DNA of 64,000 nt from Verrucomicrobiota bacterium. GTDB lineage: Bacteria > Verrucomicrobiota > Verrucomicrobiia > Verrucomicrobiales > Akkermansiaceae. The notes beneath the pieces were generated by a model. That model was not told where the DNA came from. It searched no databases and was given only the letters and a program-made list of their open reading frames with translations. Position numbers and translations under genes: made by a program. The DNA is taken from assembly GCA_030835305.1 (NCBI GenBank), contig JAURPJ010000062.1, forward strand, positions 35,192 to 99,191, read 5' to 3'. Every line of letters begins with the position of its first letter. Positions within the stretch are counted from its first letter, which is position 1. Of this stretch, positions 1 to 9,480 are shown piece after piece.

Positions 1-1775
1 GCTCGTTTGGCGGTGACTTTGAGGGTCATGGTGCCGTTGCGAACAAGAGGAACAGGAGGAGTAAATAACTCAAGATGAAACGGAGCCTCCTCAATCACCG
101 CGACCGAGATCTTTTCGGTATCGGTAACCTGGTAATCACCTTGGTTGTTCACGTAGAGGTGCGAGATTTTTTCGGTGAATGGACCCCGTAGTTTCGTTTT
201 GGGGTCTTCGATATCGAAGGAATAAAGTCCCCCGGCGATCGGCGCATCTGCTTTCGCTTCAAATAAAATTGGAAAGCTACTCAGACTGCGTGGAACGGTA
301 TGGGAGGTCGCCGAGACACCCTGCGGAAGGTTGGGGGCGTGAAAGTCGATGTCGCAACCGATGTTGGAGCGGGCGATATTTGGGGCAAAAGCGAGACGAT
401 TTCCTCGTGGAATATGAATCATCTTGTGCTTCTGGGTGTCGACCCGGTCAGCTGCGGGAAGAGTGGCGGAAATCGCTGGGGCGCGGTTTTGAATCTCGAC
501 GCGATAGACGAAATCCGGCCCGCCACGCTTAAGTTGGTCGCGAACCTCAACGACGTAATTGCCATCGGCTGGAATTTCGTAATCGAGGCGACTGTCGGGA
601 GTGCCGCCGGTCTGGTCATCGTTCGCGACGAGGTATTTGTTGTCCGCCGCCTGACGTATTGTGATCACGCTATCCAGAGGTGACCGAAGGTGTCGGGCTA
701 AAACCTGAAAACGGAGTCTCTCGCCCTTCTTTGCCTGAAAGCGAAACCAATCCTTGTCGTCTGCGCTCGACAGGATGCCATGAAAAGCAACAGGGGCCTT
801 TGGTGGACTTTCTGCCGGAAATGCCTGCTTATAATTTTCATTGGGTTCGACCTCGTTGATGTAATCGAGAGCTGAAACATGAACGCTATTGCCGGATGGG
901 GAACTCTGTCCACCGTCTTCAACAAAGGCGTCAAAGGGTTGATTGCCAACCTTGATTCTCTTCTTTAAATTACCTTTTGCGTCGCCGATGAAGGTGAATT
1001 CGATCTCCTCGCCGGGCTTCGCGGCGGGTGGGAAAATGGCACGCGGACGTGGAAAGCTGCCGATATGCATGCGGTATTGCGAAGCCGGATTTCCTTCGTA
1101 TGAGGACTCCCGGATCACTACAGTGTAAGGTCCATCTTCGGGAACGATAATCGAAGCCGCACAGTCTCGTTTTAACAGAGGGGAATCATCATTGACGGCG
1201 AGTTCGAATCGATTCTTATCGAGAATCGCGACATAGGGATCGAACATGACACGCCCCAGGCGCATTGCTTCAACCTCGACCGAAAGTCGTTGGCCTTTTT
1301 TGCACTGCACCTGATAATAGTCGTCGTCTTCCCGGTCGGCGACCCCTTGGACGGTGACATTGAGATCGACTTTTTGCGGGTCCAGAAAGGTGTTGTTGAG
1401 ATCCTTGGTGTTGTCCTCGGACCGGGCTTCCATAACCGTAGGGAACTGCCCTACCCAGAATGTGCGCATGTAGGTGAGCCCGCCGTTGCAGCGCAGTCTC
1501 ATCGGGTGTTCGCCCAGAGGCGCATCCGGAGCGATGGCAATGACTGCCTTCACACTGTTGTGATCCTTACCGGGGGCGAGGGATTTCACCGTCAGGCCCT
1601 TGTGGTAGAGCAAGAGTTCCTGTGGATCCTTTAATCGCTTGCCATAGAGTCGGATTTCAACCTCTGAACCAAGCTTGCCGCCACGTGGTTCAACCCGCGA
1701 CAGTTCGGGGCTGAATCCGTTGGCAAAAAGGGAAGAGAACAAAAACAAGATCAGTGGGCGAGCCATGGCGATCAT
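1..1775 (-). CDS. Secreted PPC-domain protein (3' part cut by window edge)
   Basis: The minus-strand frame is open from an ATG at 1775 (or 1766) to the left edge, more than 585 codons without a stop. The N-terminus (ARPLILFLFSSLFANG) is a signal peptide. An Ig/TIG-like segment follows at about residues 20-110. Two beta-sandwich domains of the bacterial pre-peptidase C-terminal (PPC) type come next: the first has DDDYY near residue 150, the second has the classic pair NEVEPNEN (about 304-311) and DKDWFRF (about 338-344). The start lies 5 bases after the stop of the DUF1501 gene, so the two are probably co-transcribed. In Planctomycetes and Verrucomicrobia such proteins commonly sit beside DUF1501 and cytochrome-linked DUF1549 genes. 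A binding or scaffold role outside the inner membrane is an inference; no catalytic motif is visible in the part present. The C-terminus is missing. Confidence 0.85.
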   Translation of the reverse strand, partial: MIAMARPLILFLFSSLFANGFSPELSRVEPRGGKLGSEVEIRLYGKRLKDPQELLLYHKGLTVKSLAPGKDHNSVKAVIAIAPDAPLGEHPMRLRCNGGLTYMRTFWVGQFPTVMEARSEDNTKDLNNTFLDPQKVDLNVTVQGVADREDDDYYQVQCKKGQRLSVEVEAMRLGRVMFDPYVAILDKNRFELAVNDDSPLLKRDCAASIIVPEDGPYTVVIRESSYEGNPASQYRMHIGSFPRPRAIFPPAAKPGEEIEFTFIGDAKGNLKKRIKVGNQPFDAFVEDGGQSSPSGNSVHVSALDYINEVEPNENYKQAFPAESPPKAPVAFHGILSSADDKDWFRFQAKKGERLRFQVLARHLRSPLDSVITIRQAADNKYLVANDDQTGGTPDSRLDYEIPADGNYVVEVRDQLKRGGPDFVYRVEIQNRAPAISATLPAADRVDTQKHKMIHIPRGNRLAFAPNIARSNIGCDIDFHAPNLPQGVSATSHTVPRSLSSFPILFEAKADAPIAGGLYSFDIEDPKTKLRGPFTEKISHLYVNNQGDYQVTDTEKISVAVIEEAPFHLELFTPPVPLVRNGTMTLKVTAKR

Positions 1776-1779
1776 TAGC

Positions 1780-3111
1780 TTAGGCTTTCTTGGCCAGGAT
1801 TTCATCGACGATGCGACCTCCATCGACGATCTCGATCGGGCGGTCTCCGGGAGCCATGAGCTCTTTATCGCCGGTGATCCCCAGCTGATTGTAGACGGTG
1901 GTGGCCAAATCTTCGATGCCAACCATGTCTTCCTCGGGCTCGCCGCCAAGGGCATCGGACATTCCGTGCACAAGTCCGCGATGCATTCCACCACCGGCAA
2001 GTCCGACTGAGAAGACGCGCGGCCAGTGGTCGCGACCACCGGTTCCATTGATTTTCGGGGTGCGGCCAAATTCCGAAGTGACCATCACAAGAGTGGAGTC
2101 AAGGAGTCCCCGCTCATCAAGATCGGAAATGAGGGTCGCGATGGCTTGGTCGACCGGAGGAAGCTGCTGTTTGATTCCATTTTTGATATTGTCGTGGTGA
2201 TCCCAACCACCGGCGGTGAGTGAAACGAAGCGCGTGCCTGCTTCCACCAGACGGCGCGCCAGAAGCATCCTTTGTCCGGGGGTGTTCATCCCGTAGCGAT
2301 TCCGGACCGCTTCCGTCTCGGCCTTAAGATTAAAGGCTTCACGGGCCTCCTGCGAGGAGATCAATTTGTAAGCATGCTGGTAAAAGGCATCCATCGAATC
2401 TAGGGCATCCGACTCTTCGATCGTTCTGAAGTGGTGATCGACCGTCTCTAGCAGGCTGCGGCGGCGCTCAAAGCGTGCATCATCGACGCCGCCGGGCATA
2501 TTAAGGTCACGCACTTTGAAATCTCCGCGGGATGGTTCCGAACCAATTGCAAATGGTCCAAATGCCGATGAAAGGTATCCGGAGTTGGCGAATTCATTGG
2601 GAACCGATGGGACACAAACATAAGGGGGGAGGTTGTTACGAGGCCCCAATTCGTGAGCCACCACCGATCCCATCGCCGGGTATTCGAGTGCGGGAGAGGG
2701 TTTGTAACCGGTGAACATGTTGTGGGTTCCACGCTCGTGAGCCGCCTCGCCGTGAGCCATGGACCGAATGATGGTCATCTTATTGGCAATTTTGGCGGTG
2801 TGCTTGAGATTCTCACTGAATTTGATCCCTTTGATTGAGGTGTCGATGGTGCCAAAGGGTCCTCGGTATTCGGTCGGAGCATAGGGCTTGGGATCCCAGG
2901 ATTCCTGGTGGGCCATTCCGCCAGGGAGGAAAATCTGGATAACCGATTTGGCAACCCCTTCACGGGTTTTGTAGTGCTTTTGTTGAGCCTTAGCCTCCAT
3001 GGAGAGAAATTGGGGAAGGGACAGGCCGAGGCCTCCGAGCAGGCCGACGTGGAGGAATCCACGGCGGGAGAAGTCATTGGCAAAGGGATTTCCGGGGCAG
3101 CGTTTTTTCAT
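1780..3111 (-). CDS. DUF1501 family protein, Tat-exported
   Basis: This 443-residue protein starts with a Tat signal: SRRGFL near residues 15-20, then a glycine/leucine-rich hydrophobic stretch ending at EAKAQ. The body shows the DUF1501 (sulfatase/alkaline-phosphatase-like) signatures: a FLPGGMAHQESWDPK-type segment, GGWDHHDN near residue 305, TSEFGRTP and GRDHWPRVFS in the C-terminal half. Length is normal for the family. Tat export implies that it folds in the cytoplasm before crossing the inner membrane. The biochemical role of DUF1501 is not established; it usually sits beside DUF1549/DUF1553 or PPC proteins, as here with the downstream gene 5 bases away. A second, more distant copy lies at 48332-49786. 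Confidence 0.92.
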   Translation of the reverse strand: MKKRCPGNPFANDFSRRGFLHVGLLGGLGLSLPQFLSMEAKAQQKHYKTREGVAKSVIQIFLPGGMAHQESWDPKPYAPTEYRGPFGTIDTSIKGIKFSENLKHTAKIANKMTIIRSMAHGEAAHERGTHNMFTGYKPSPALEYPAMGSVVAHELGPRNNLPPYVCVPSVPNEFANSGYLSSAFGPFAIGSEPSRGDFKVRDLNMPGGVDDARFERRRSLLETVDHHFRTIEESDALDSMDAFYQHAYKLISSQEAREAFNLKAETEAVRNRYGMNTPGQRMLLARRLVEAGTRFVSLTAGGWDHHDNIKNGIKQQLPPVDQAIATLISDLDERGLLDSTLVMVTSEFGRTPKINGTGGRDHWPRVFSVGLAGGGMHRGLVHGMSDALGGEPEEDMVGIEDLATTVYNQLGITGDKELMAPGDRPIEIVDGGRIVDEILAKKA

Positions 3112-3242
3112 AGTTTTACGATGTAGCTGTTGTTGTTACGAAACGGTTTAGATTTTTTAATCAATTCTTCCAAAAAAAATGACTCCTTTTCAGGGGCTGG
3201 ACATTTCTGTTCGGATGGACAGACTTCCGCTTGCAAGCGACA

Positions 3243-5798
3243 ATGGAATATCCCCAAATCCAAGGATACCAGATTCAGGCCGAGATTGGTTCGGGGTCCG
3301 CTGGTGTCGTCTATCTGGCCACCCGTGACAACGGCTCCCGCTGTGCGATCAAGGCCTTCGACAGCATGTCTTCCAATCCGGGCTTGCTTGCCGATCGCAT
3401 ACAACGGATTCTCGAAGCCGGAGCCCAAGGCGCTATCGTTCCAATTACCGCGCAGGCTTTAGATGCCAGGCCTGCTTGTATCATTATGGACTTGTTGACT
3501 GGGAGCGCGCCCGATGAGAGCCCGATCGAATCGAACACTCTCCAAATTGCTTTTAACCAATACCTGAAAAGCGACTCGACCTGGCCGTTCCTGCAAAACT
3601 TGGCGTCGGCTCTTGCAAAGCTCCACTCGGCCAGGGTGGCGCACGGGAATCTCAAGCCCGGAAATATCTTTCTGGGGCAGGGTGGATTGCCTCTCCTTGC
3701 TGATTTCGCGAGCGGATTGATGCCCGGGGTTCATTGCGCGAATTATAGCGATGCGCTTCTTTATTCTCCGCCCGAGCAACTTCGCTCTCCGCAGGACTAC
3801 GAAGGCGAGGCCGGATACCGTTGGGATGTTTATGCCTTTGGTGTTCTTGCCTATCGCTTGCTGACCGGAAACTTTCCACGCTCAAATGATCTTTTTCAGT
3901 CGGTTTCTCCGCCTCCCGGCGAAAACCAGCGATTTGAAATTGATGCCGATCACGAAGGCATCGCCAGAGGTTTGGAGGAACAGCCCGGTGTCTATTGGCC
4001 CGAGGAAGCCGCCGATGAAAAGGAGAAGGCCTTTCGCGCCATCATTGATTCCTGCCTCCAGCTTGATCCGCGGAGTCGTCCGTTCAACATGCGGGAGGTC
4101 GCCCGCCGGTTTGGGGCGATCGAGATCGACTTGGCTCAAAAGAAGGAGCGGGAGCGTCTCGAATTCCTAGAGAAGCAAGCCGACAAGAAACTACGGCGTG
4201 TCTCGAGGTGTTTCGTCACCACTTCGTTGATCGCTCTGGCTTTGGCAGGTGGCTGGGGCGGGACTCAATTTCTGAAAATGCAGGAGGCGAAGAAGGCAAA
4301 AGAATTGCTAGCTGACTATCGGGTAGGTGCCGAAGCGAAAGTGTCCGATTTGACCAATCAGCGGGAGGTGGCTCTCCAGTCACAAAGTATTGCCATTGCC
4401 GCAAAGGAATCGGCCGAAACTGCACTGGTCCGGGAAAAGAGCCTCGCGAGCGATGAACTGCGGTCGGCTCACGGCACGAACGAAAAGCTTTTCAACTGGA
4501 TCCTGGAGGAAGGTATCGAGGGATTGCCTGTCCTCGAAGGGAGGGCTGCAAGACTCGAGTCACTTCTTGCGGAGGTCGGGAAACAGCTCAAAGGATTGTC
4601 TGTAAGGGCCGAACTTAAAGAGCAAGCTAGCATTCTGAAGCTGCGCCGCGCCGAGCTGGCGCTCGCGATGGGTGACGTGGAAAAAGGGGGGGACTGGCTC
4701 AACGAAGCGATTGATGATCCAAAATTGCCTCCCGAGCTGGCGGCGAGAGCACGACTCCGGAATTTGCTGCTGGTTTCGAAACGAAAACCATCCGAATTGA
4801 AAGACCTTCTCGGCAGGCATGAGGCTGGAATTCTGGATGCCTACCAACGCGACGACCAACGCCGACTCCGCGCAAAAGCAGCCTTGGATCTTGTGAAAGC
4901 CCGCCTCGCCGAGGCGACCGGCGATGGAGCGGGCGCCTTGGCGGCCTATCTCGATAGCTTGAAGGGATTTCAAGAGCTCGAAAAACTCTATCCTGCAAAT
5001 TCTACAATCGGCTTAATCGTTGGACGACGTTTCCTCACTGCCGCTCTTGCCGCAGAAGGCGAAGGTTCTCCCGGAAATGCAGCGAAGCTCCGGGGAGAAG
5101 CTGCGGCCGCTTTTGTTACTTTGGCCAAAAAGCAGGAAAATCCGGCTCCGGAGATTCAATATCAAATTGCTTCCGCAAAAGCGGCCCGGGCGGTCTCGTT
5201 GTGGCAACAAGGGGATTCATTTGGGGCTGAGATGTTGGCAAGGGAAGGCGTCACAAGGCTCACAGCACTTCAAAGTAAAATGCCAGGCGACTTTAGAGTC
5301 GCCATTGATCTTGCCTCACAGAGGGGGATCATCGCGACCGCTCTCCGGGACGAGGGGAAGTTAACCGAAGCCCAGAGTCTTCTATCGAAAGAGATCGCAG
5401 TGCTCGGGAAGGGCGTGAAGGAATATCCCGAAAACTGGAGTGCCTGTTATTTGCTGACTTCCTTAAAGTGGCAGCTCTCCGGACTTTTGGGGCGGCAGGG
5501 AAGCGGTGACGAAGAACTCAGGCTCAGTAAGGAAGCTTACCATGAACTGAAGGCTCTTCTAAAAAATCCCGCCATGAAACAGCCACGTCCTTCCGAGGTG
5601 CGCAAGTCCCTGGCTTATCTTTGCGGTGATCTCGGTCATGCTTCCGATCTCAGGAACAAGCGGGAAGACGCCATTATCTACCTTCAGGAATGCAAACGAT
5701 ACTGGCAGGAATTAGCGCGTGATAAAGGCGATCAACTGGAGATCAGGGAAGGCTATCAATGGGCTGTCAATCGCCTTGCAGAGGTTGGCGTGAAGTAG
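3243..5798 (+). CDS. Membrane Ser/Thr kinase-like protein with HGN catalytic loop and TPR-like C-terminal region
   Basis: The ATG at 3243 is preferred over an in-frame TTG at 3231; the product is 851 residues. Residues about 8-290 form a protein kinase fold: glycine loop GSGSAGVV, lysine in AIKAF (about 37), SPPEQ activation-segment end, DVYAFGVLAYRLLTG, and a C-terminal RSRP. The catalytic loop reads HGNLKPGN (about 134-141) instead of HRDLKPxN, so the usual catalytic Asp is Asn; the metal-binding Asp of DFG is kept as DFA. A charged coiled coil leads to one membrane helix (about 323-340). The rest, probably outside the membrane, is alpha-helical, rich in Ala/Leu/Lys/Glu, and resembles degenerate TPR repeats. 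This architecture matches membrane kinases of the superphylum; whether it phosphorylates or acts as a pseudokinase cannot be decided here. No obvious ribosome binding site precedes the start. Confidence 0.88.
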   Translation: MEYPQIQGYQIQAEIGSGSAGVVYLATRDNGSRCAIKAFDSMSSNPGLLADRIQRILEAGAQGAIVPITAQALDARPACIIMDLLTGSAPDESPIESNTLQIAFNQYLKSDSTWPFLQNLASALAKLHSARVAHGNLKPGNIFLGQGGLPLLADFASGLMPGVHCANYSDALLYSPPEQLRSPQDYEGEAGYRWDVYAFGVLAYRLLTGNFPRSNDLFQSVSPPPGENQRFEIDADHEGIARGLEEQPGVYWPEEAADEKEKAFRAIIDSCLQLDPRSRPFNMREVARRFGAIEIDLAQKKERERLEFLEKQADKKLRRVSRCFVTTSLIALALAGGWGGTQFLKMQEAKKAKELLADYRVGAEAKVSDLTNQREVALQSQSIAIAAKESAETALVREKSLASDELRSAHGTNEKLFNWILEEGIEGLPVLEGRAARLESLLAEVGKQLKGLSVRAELKEQASILKLRRAELALAMGDVEKGGDWLNEAIDDPKLPPELAARARLRNLLLVSKRKPSELKDLLGRHEAGILDAYQRDDQRRLRAKAALDLVKARLAEATGDGAGALAAYLDSLKGFQELEKLYPANSTIGLIVGRRFLTAALAAEGEGSPGNAAKLRGEAAAAFVTLAKKQENPAPEIQYQIASAKAARAVSLWQQGDSFGAEMLAREGVTRLTALQSKMPGDFRVAIDLASQRGIIATALRDEGKLTEAQSLLSKEIAVLGKGVKEYPENWSACYLLTSLKWQLSGLLGRQGSGDEELRLSKEAYHELKALLKNPAMKQPRPSEVRKSLAYLCGDLGHASDLRNKREDAIIYLQECKRYWQELARDKGDQLEIREGYQWAVNRLAEVGVK

Positions 5799-7012
5799 TC
5801 TTTTCCGGAGCTTTCACGACCCCTTAACGATGGATTTACGCGGTCTTGTGTATTTTTCTTCGTTATGGAAAATACAACATTCGAAGAGAAAAGGGCTCGT
5901 GTTTTTAACTCCAAAATTGGAAGCGCCGTTTAGTCGTTCGGTTTCTGGTTGTTTTGAAAATGTCGGCCACGGGCGTCGAGATGATGGCAGAGGGATTGCT
6001 TGCCCGGGTCATTGGGGAAAATCGTCTGCTGCTGACCGGCGTGACTGCGGGCGCTGTCTGTATCTCGGCGGGCGGTTTGGGCTTCATACGTTGTCTCGCA
6101 TCCATCGATTCGAAATAGCGCCCCGCTATCTTCGATCACTGCGCCCCGGCCAATTACTTCCCAGCCTCGGTCGCGGCGGGTAAGGGGGCAACTCTGAAGA
6201 GCGTAAAGCGTTTGGGAAAATTCGGAATTTTCCCTCTCGCTTGGCCGTCGGATAGGTTCACATCAACGCGATGCTCGGCGACTTTGACCATGCTTTGAAT
6301 CCGGACGTTGCGCAATAGTCCGCGCCACTCTGGCTCTGCTTGACGGGGCAGGTATACCCGGGGGATCTTTAGTAATGTCGTCACATTTTTTGACGGAAGA
6401 ATAATCGTTCCCTTGATTTGCCATAAATTTGTTCGTTAAATTCCGTGGCATTGGGGAAACTTGAGATCGATGAGTCCTCTCGACGATGAACGCCATGACC
6501 AATTCCGTCGTCTTTTACCGGCGCACGAAGCAGCGATCCGTCCTCAAGCCCGACTCCTGTTGTCGACCTTGGCGGCTCGGGTTGGGCTGGATCAATTCGG
6601 AGAAGTCGATCAATCACTTCCTCATATCGACGGCTGGGGCAGCGACAACTGCGGGCTGAATCACCGGGTGGTCAATGACGCCGCGACGATACGGTTCGTA
6701 ATGTCTGGCAACCGGTTAGCTCTCGGGTTGACTGAAAGTCAAGACTGTCCGGAATTCCGCACTCTGGTCCCGCCCGATCAAGGGTGCGGGTTCCATTGGA
6801 GGACGGTCTACGATGTCACCATCCTGCACCTCCTTGGACTCGATCACGAGCGTCTGACGTTTTACCACAACGGCATCAAACGCCGTTTGACGGATGTCCA
6901 TGGACACTCCATTTCCGAAATTCTAACTTAGAGAATACCCTCACGTTACCCGGTCCCAAGGCAAGGGACTGGAAAGGTGGACGGTGTCACCTCAATCTGG
7001 TGAGGCAAAACC
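5799..7012. other. Gene-poor stretch with degraded sequence
   Basis: Over 1.2 kb lies between the kinase-like gene and typA without an intact gene. Short open stretches occur on both strands but have no recognisable motif, start-site context or typical amino-acid pattern. The only recognisable coding trace is the DUF1501 tail near the right end (listed separately). The stretch reads as decayed intergenic DNA. Confidence 0.6.
6806..6931 (+). pseudogene. C-terminal remnant of a DUF1501 gene
   Basis: The frame ending at the TAG at 6929-6931 encodes a DUF1501 C-terminus: [16 protein letters not shown] followed by [14 protein letters not shown]. It is directly comparable to the end of the intact copy at 48332-49786 (ATILHLLGIDHTALTY and [14 protein letters not shown]). 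Upstream in the same frame the similarity stops abruptly at about 6806; the sequence before it lacks the GRDHHP and Tat motifs in any frame. I infer a deletion or decay of what was once a full gene. Confidence 0.7.
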
Positions 7013-8839
7013 TCAGGCATCCATCTTGGCCGCCTTGTTGGCGCGCTTGCGCTCGTTGGGGTCAAGGATGCGCTTGCGGAGGCGGAGAAAGTTGGGGGTC
7101 GCTTCCACGAGTTCATCGGGGTCGATGTATTCGATGGCGCGCTCAAGCGAGAACTTCAAGGCGGGTGCCAGCTTGACGGTATTGTCTTTTCCGGCGGAGC
7201 GGATGTTGTCGAGCTTCTTGGCTTTGACCGGATTGACCGGGAGGTCATCGGCCCGGGAGTTCTCGCCAACGATCATGCCGGTGTAGACTTCCTCGGTGGG
7301 GTTGACGAAGAGGGTTCCGCGTCCTTCCAGAGCAGTAAGACTGTATGCGGTGGCCGGACCGGTGTCCATAGAGACGAGGGTGCCGGCTTGACGAGTGACG
7401 ATGTTGCCGGCCCATGGCTTATACTGGTCGAAGAGGTGGGACATGATGCCATGGCCCGAGGTGATGTTCACGAGTTCAAACTCGAGACCGATGATTCCAC
7501 GCGTCGGAATATTGGCTGTAATCAGGGTGCGGTTTGAGGAGTCATTGGTCTCCATGTTTTCGAGGACGCCCTTGCGGTCATTCAAGATTTTAAGAATGGA
7601 GTTTGCATACTCGGAGGGCATTTCAAGAAAGAGAGTTTCCCACGGTTCGAGGCGTTTGCCTCTTTCATCTTCCTTCAGAATTACAGTGGGGCGTGAGACG
7701 AGGATTTCAAAGCCCTCGCGTCGCATAGTTTCGACGAGAACGGCGATTTGCATGGCACCACGGGCGGAGACGTTGAAGGTCCCGGCAAGGTTGGTTTCTT
7801 CAACGTGGATAGAAACGTTAGTTTTCATTTCGCGGAAGAGACGTTCGTGGATGACGCGGGATTGGACGTGCTTTCCGTCCTTGCCGGCGAAGGGGCCATC
7901 GTTGATCGAGAACTGCATTTGCACGGAAGGAGGGTCAATGGCAACGGCCGGTAGTGGTTCGGCTTCCTCATCACCGGCAATAGTTTCGCCGATGTCGGCG
8001 TCTTCAAATCCCGAGATTCCTACAATGTTTCCAGCGACTCCGTTCTCAGTATCTTGAATCCCCAGGTTATTGTATTCGAAAACCTTGCCGACCTTGGTGC
8101 GAACCTTGGTGCCGTCTTTCTTGAAACGAAAGACGGTGTCGTTCTTTTTAATTGAACCGGCGACGATTTTACCGATGGCAATACGGCCGACGTAATCATC
8201 CCAATCGATATTTGAGACGAGCATCTTGAAGGGAGCTTCGGCGTCGACTTTAGGTGCGGGAATGTTTGCGACGATTGCATCTAGAAGAGGGGCGCAGTCA
8301 CCTTCGGTGGCATCGTGTGACGTTGAGAAAAAACCGTTCTTGGCCGAACCGTAAAGGGTGGGAGCATCAAACTGGTCTTCGGTGGCGTCGAGTTCAAGAA
8401 AGAGTTCAAGCACCTTGTCATGGACAGCGAGAGGGTCGGAGTTCGGGCGGTCGATCTTGTTTACGACGAGGATGGGCTTCAGGCCTTCTTCGAGGGCCTT
8501 GCGAAGTACGAAACGAGTCTGCGCCTGTGGTCCGCCAAAGGCATCGACGACAAGGATGACACCATCGACCATCTTCATGACGCGCTCCACCTCGCCACCG
8601 AAGTCGGCGTGCCCTGGAGTATCGACAATATTAATTGTGTAACTATCCCAAGGGACGGCGGTGTTTTTCGCTTTGATCGTGATTCCTTTTTCGCGCTCCA
8701 GATCCATGGAGTCCATGGCCCGTTCGGTGACAGCTTGGTTTTCACGATAGGCGCCACCTGCCTTGAGAAGTTCGTCGACGAGAGTGGTTTTACCGTGGTC
8801 AACGTGGGCGATGATGGCTAGGTTACGGAACTTGGACAT
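7013..8839 (-). CDS. typA: Translational GTPase TypA/BipA
   Basis: The 608-residue product is the normal length for TypA. It opens with [20 protein letters not shown] (G1 loop AHVDHGKT), followed by the switch region [10 protein letters not shown], the G3 motif [15 protein letters not shown] and the G4 motif NKIDRPN. The C-terminal half carries the EF-G-like domain V and the TypA-specific tail. TypA binds ribosomes in a GTP-dependent way and supports 50S assembly and growth under stress or cold. The gene stands alone; the upstream neighbour on the same strand ends 126 bases before it. Confidence 0.97.
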   Translation of the reverse strand: MSKFRNLAIIAHVDHGKTTLVDELLKAGGAYRENQAVTERAMDSMDLEREKGITIKAKNTAVPWDSYTINIVDTPGHADFGGEVERVMKMVDGVILVVDAFGGPQAQTRFVLRKALEEGLKPILVVNKIDRPNSDPLAVHDKVLELFLELDATEDQFDAPTLYGSAKNGFFSTSHDATEGDCAPLLDAIVANIPAPKVDAEAPFKMLVSNIDWDDYVGRIAIGKIVAGSIKKNDTVFRFKKDGTKVRTKVGKVFEYNNLGIQDTENGVAGNIVGISGFEDADIGETIAGDEEAEPLPAVAIDPPSVQMQFSINDGPFAGKDGKHVQSRVIHERLFREMKTNVSIHVEETNLAGTFNVSARGAMQIAVLVETMRREGFEILVSRPTVILKEDERGKRLEPWETLFLEMPSEYANSILKILNDRKGVLENMETNDSSNRTLITANIPTRGIIGLEFELVNITSGHGIMSHLFDQYKPWAGNIVTRQAGTLVSMDTGPATAYSLTALEGRGTLFVNPTEEVYTGMIVGENSRADDLPVNPVKAKKLDNIRSAGKDNTVKLAPALKFSLERAIEYIDPDELVEATPNFLRLRKRILDPNERKRANKAAKMDA

Positions 8840-8965
8840 AATGGTGGCAAATGGAATTTGCGGGCCTTTTATTGAGGTCAGCGCGCGCTCCTTGCCTTAG
8901 AAATGTCGGAATAGCAAGAAATCGCTCGATTTGAGCGAAATTCATTTTGTGCGACAGCACTATGT

Positions 8966-9467
8966 CTACGGACGAACTCCAATAGATGAAGTTTCGCAGT
9001 GGAGGTAGCGAAAAGCGATTAATCCGGCCAGCAATACCGTTGGGAGAGCCCACAGTAACCCGACCAGGATGGCAAGGATTCCGGCAATCATGATGCGGAA
9101 ACACAAAAAATAGAGGCAGAGGAGAAAGATTTGCCCGCTGTTAGCACTGGCAAACTTCCTAGCTTGGCCGATGCGAAATCCTACGTCGAGTTTGATGGGC
9201 TGGGCAGGGGGCTCCAGACTCCTGACAGTGGCTTGCATTCTCTCAACAACAGTTGTGGAGGGTTGGAGATGAGGATTGTTTGTCATGGCGTCAGTGGTCA
9301 GTCCGGGCACACTAGAAGCAAGAGTCCATTGTTCCATTCCTTCTGTCCAAACCAAGGTGCTTTCAGGGAGGGCCTCATTAAAGCGCTGCTGCAGCATGCC
9401 AAAAGTAATGGGGCCTTTTTTCGTTATGTTCGGCGCAGAACCAAGAGCTGTTTGGGGAGGTATTCAT
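8966..9467 (-). CDS. GYF_2-domain membrane protein, apparent one-base frameshift
   Basis: The main frame (8966-9397) encodes a GYF_2-like half-domain (TLVWTEGMEQWTLAS, with the W...GM..W pattern) and a membrane region of one or two hydrophobic helices. The missing beginning of the domain lies in another frame: ATG at 9467, 13 bases after the aroG stop, reads SSWFCAEHNEK. The two parts join as NEK-GPITFGMLQQ if one base is removed from the A6 run (T run 9416-9421 on the plus strand). Either this is a sequencing error, a real inactivating frameshift, or slippage on the A6 run. GYF_2 domains are thought to bind protein partners; the function of this protein is unknown. It probably shares a transcript with the upstream DAHP synthase gene. 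Confidence 0.65.
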
Positions 9468-9480
9468 AACCTATGAGGGG

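Noticed and set aside
9410..9425. Canonical A-AAA-AAG programmed -1 frameshift site in the GYF_2 gene
   Set aside because: The A6G heptamer is present but in the wrong frame for a -1 shift, and joining the halves needs removal of one base.
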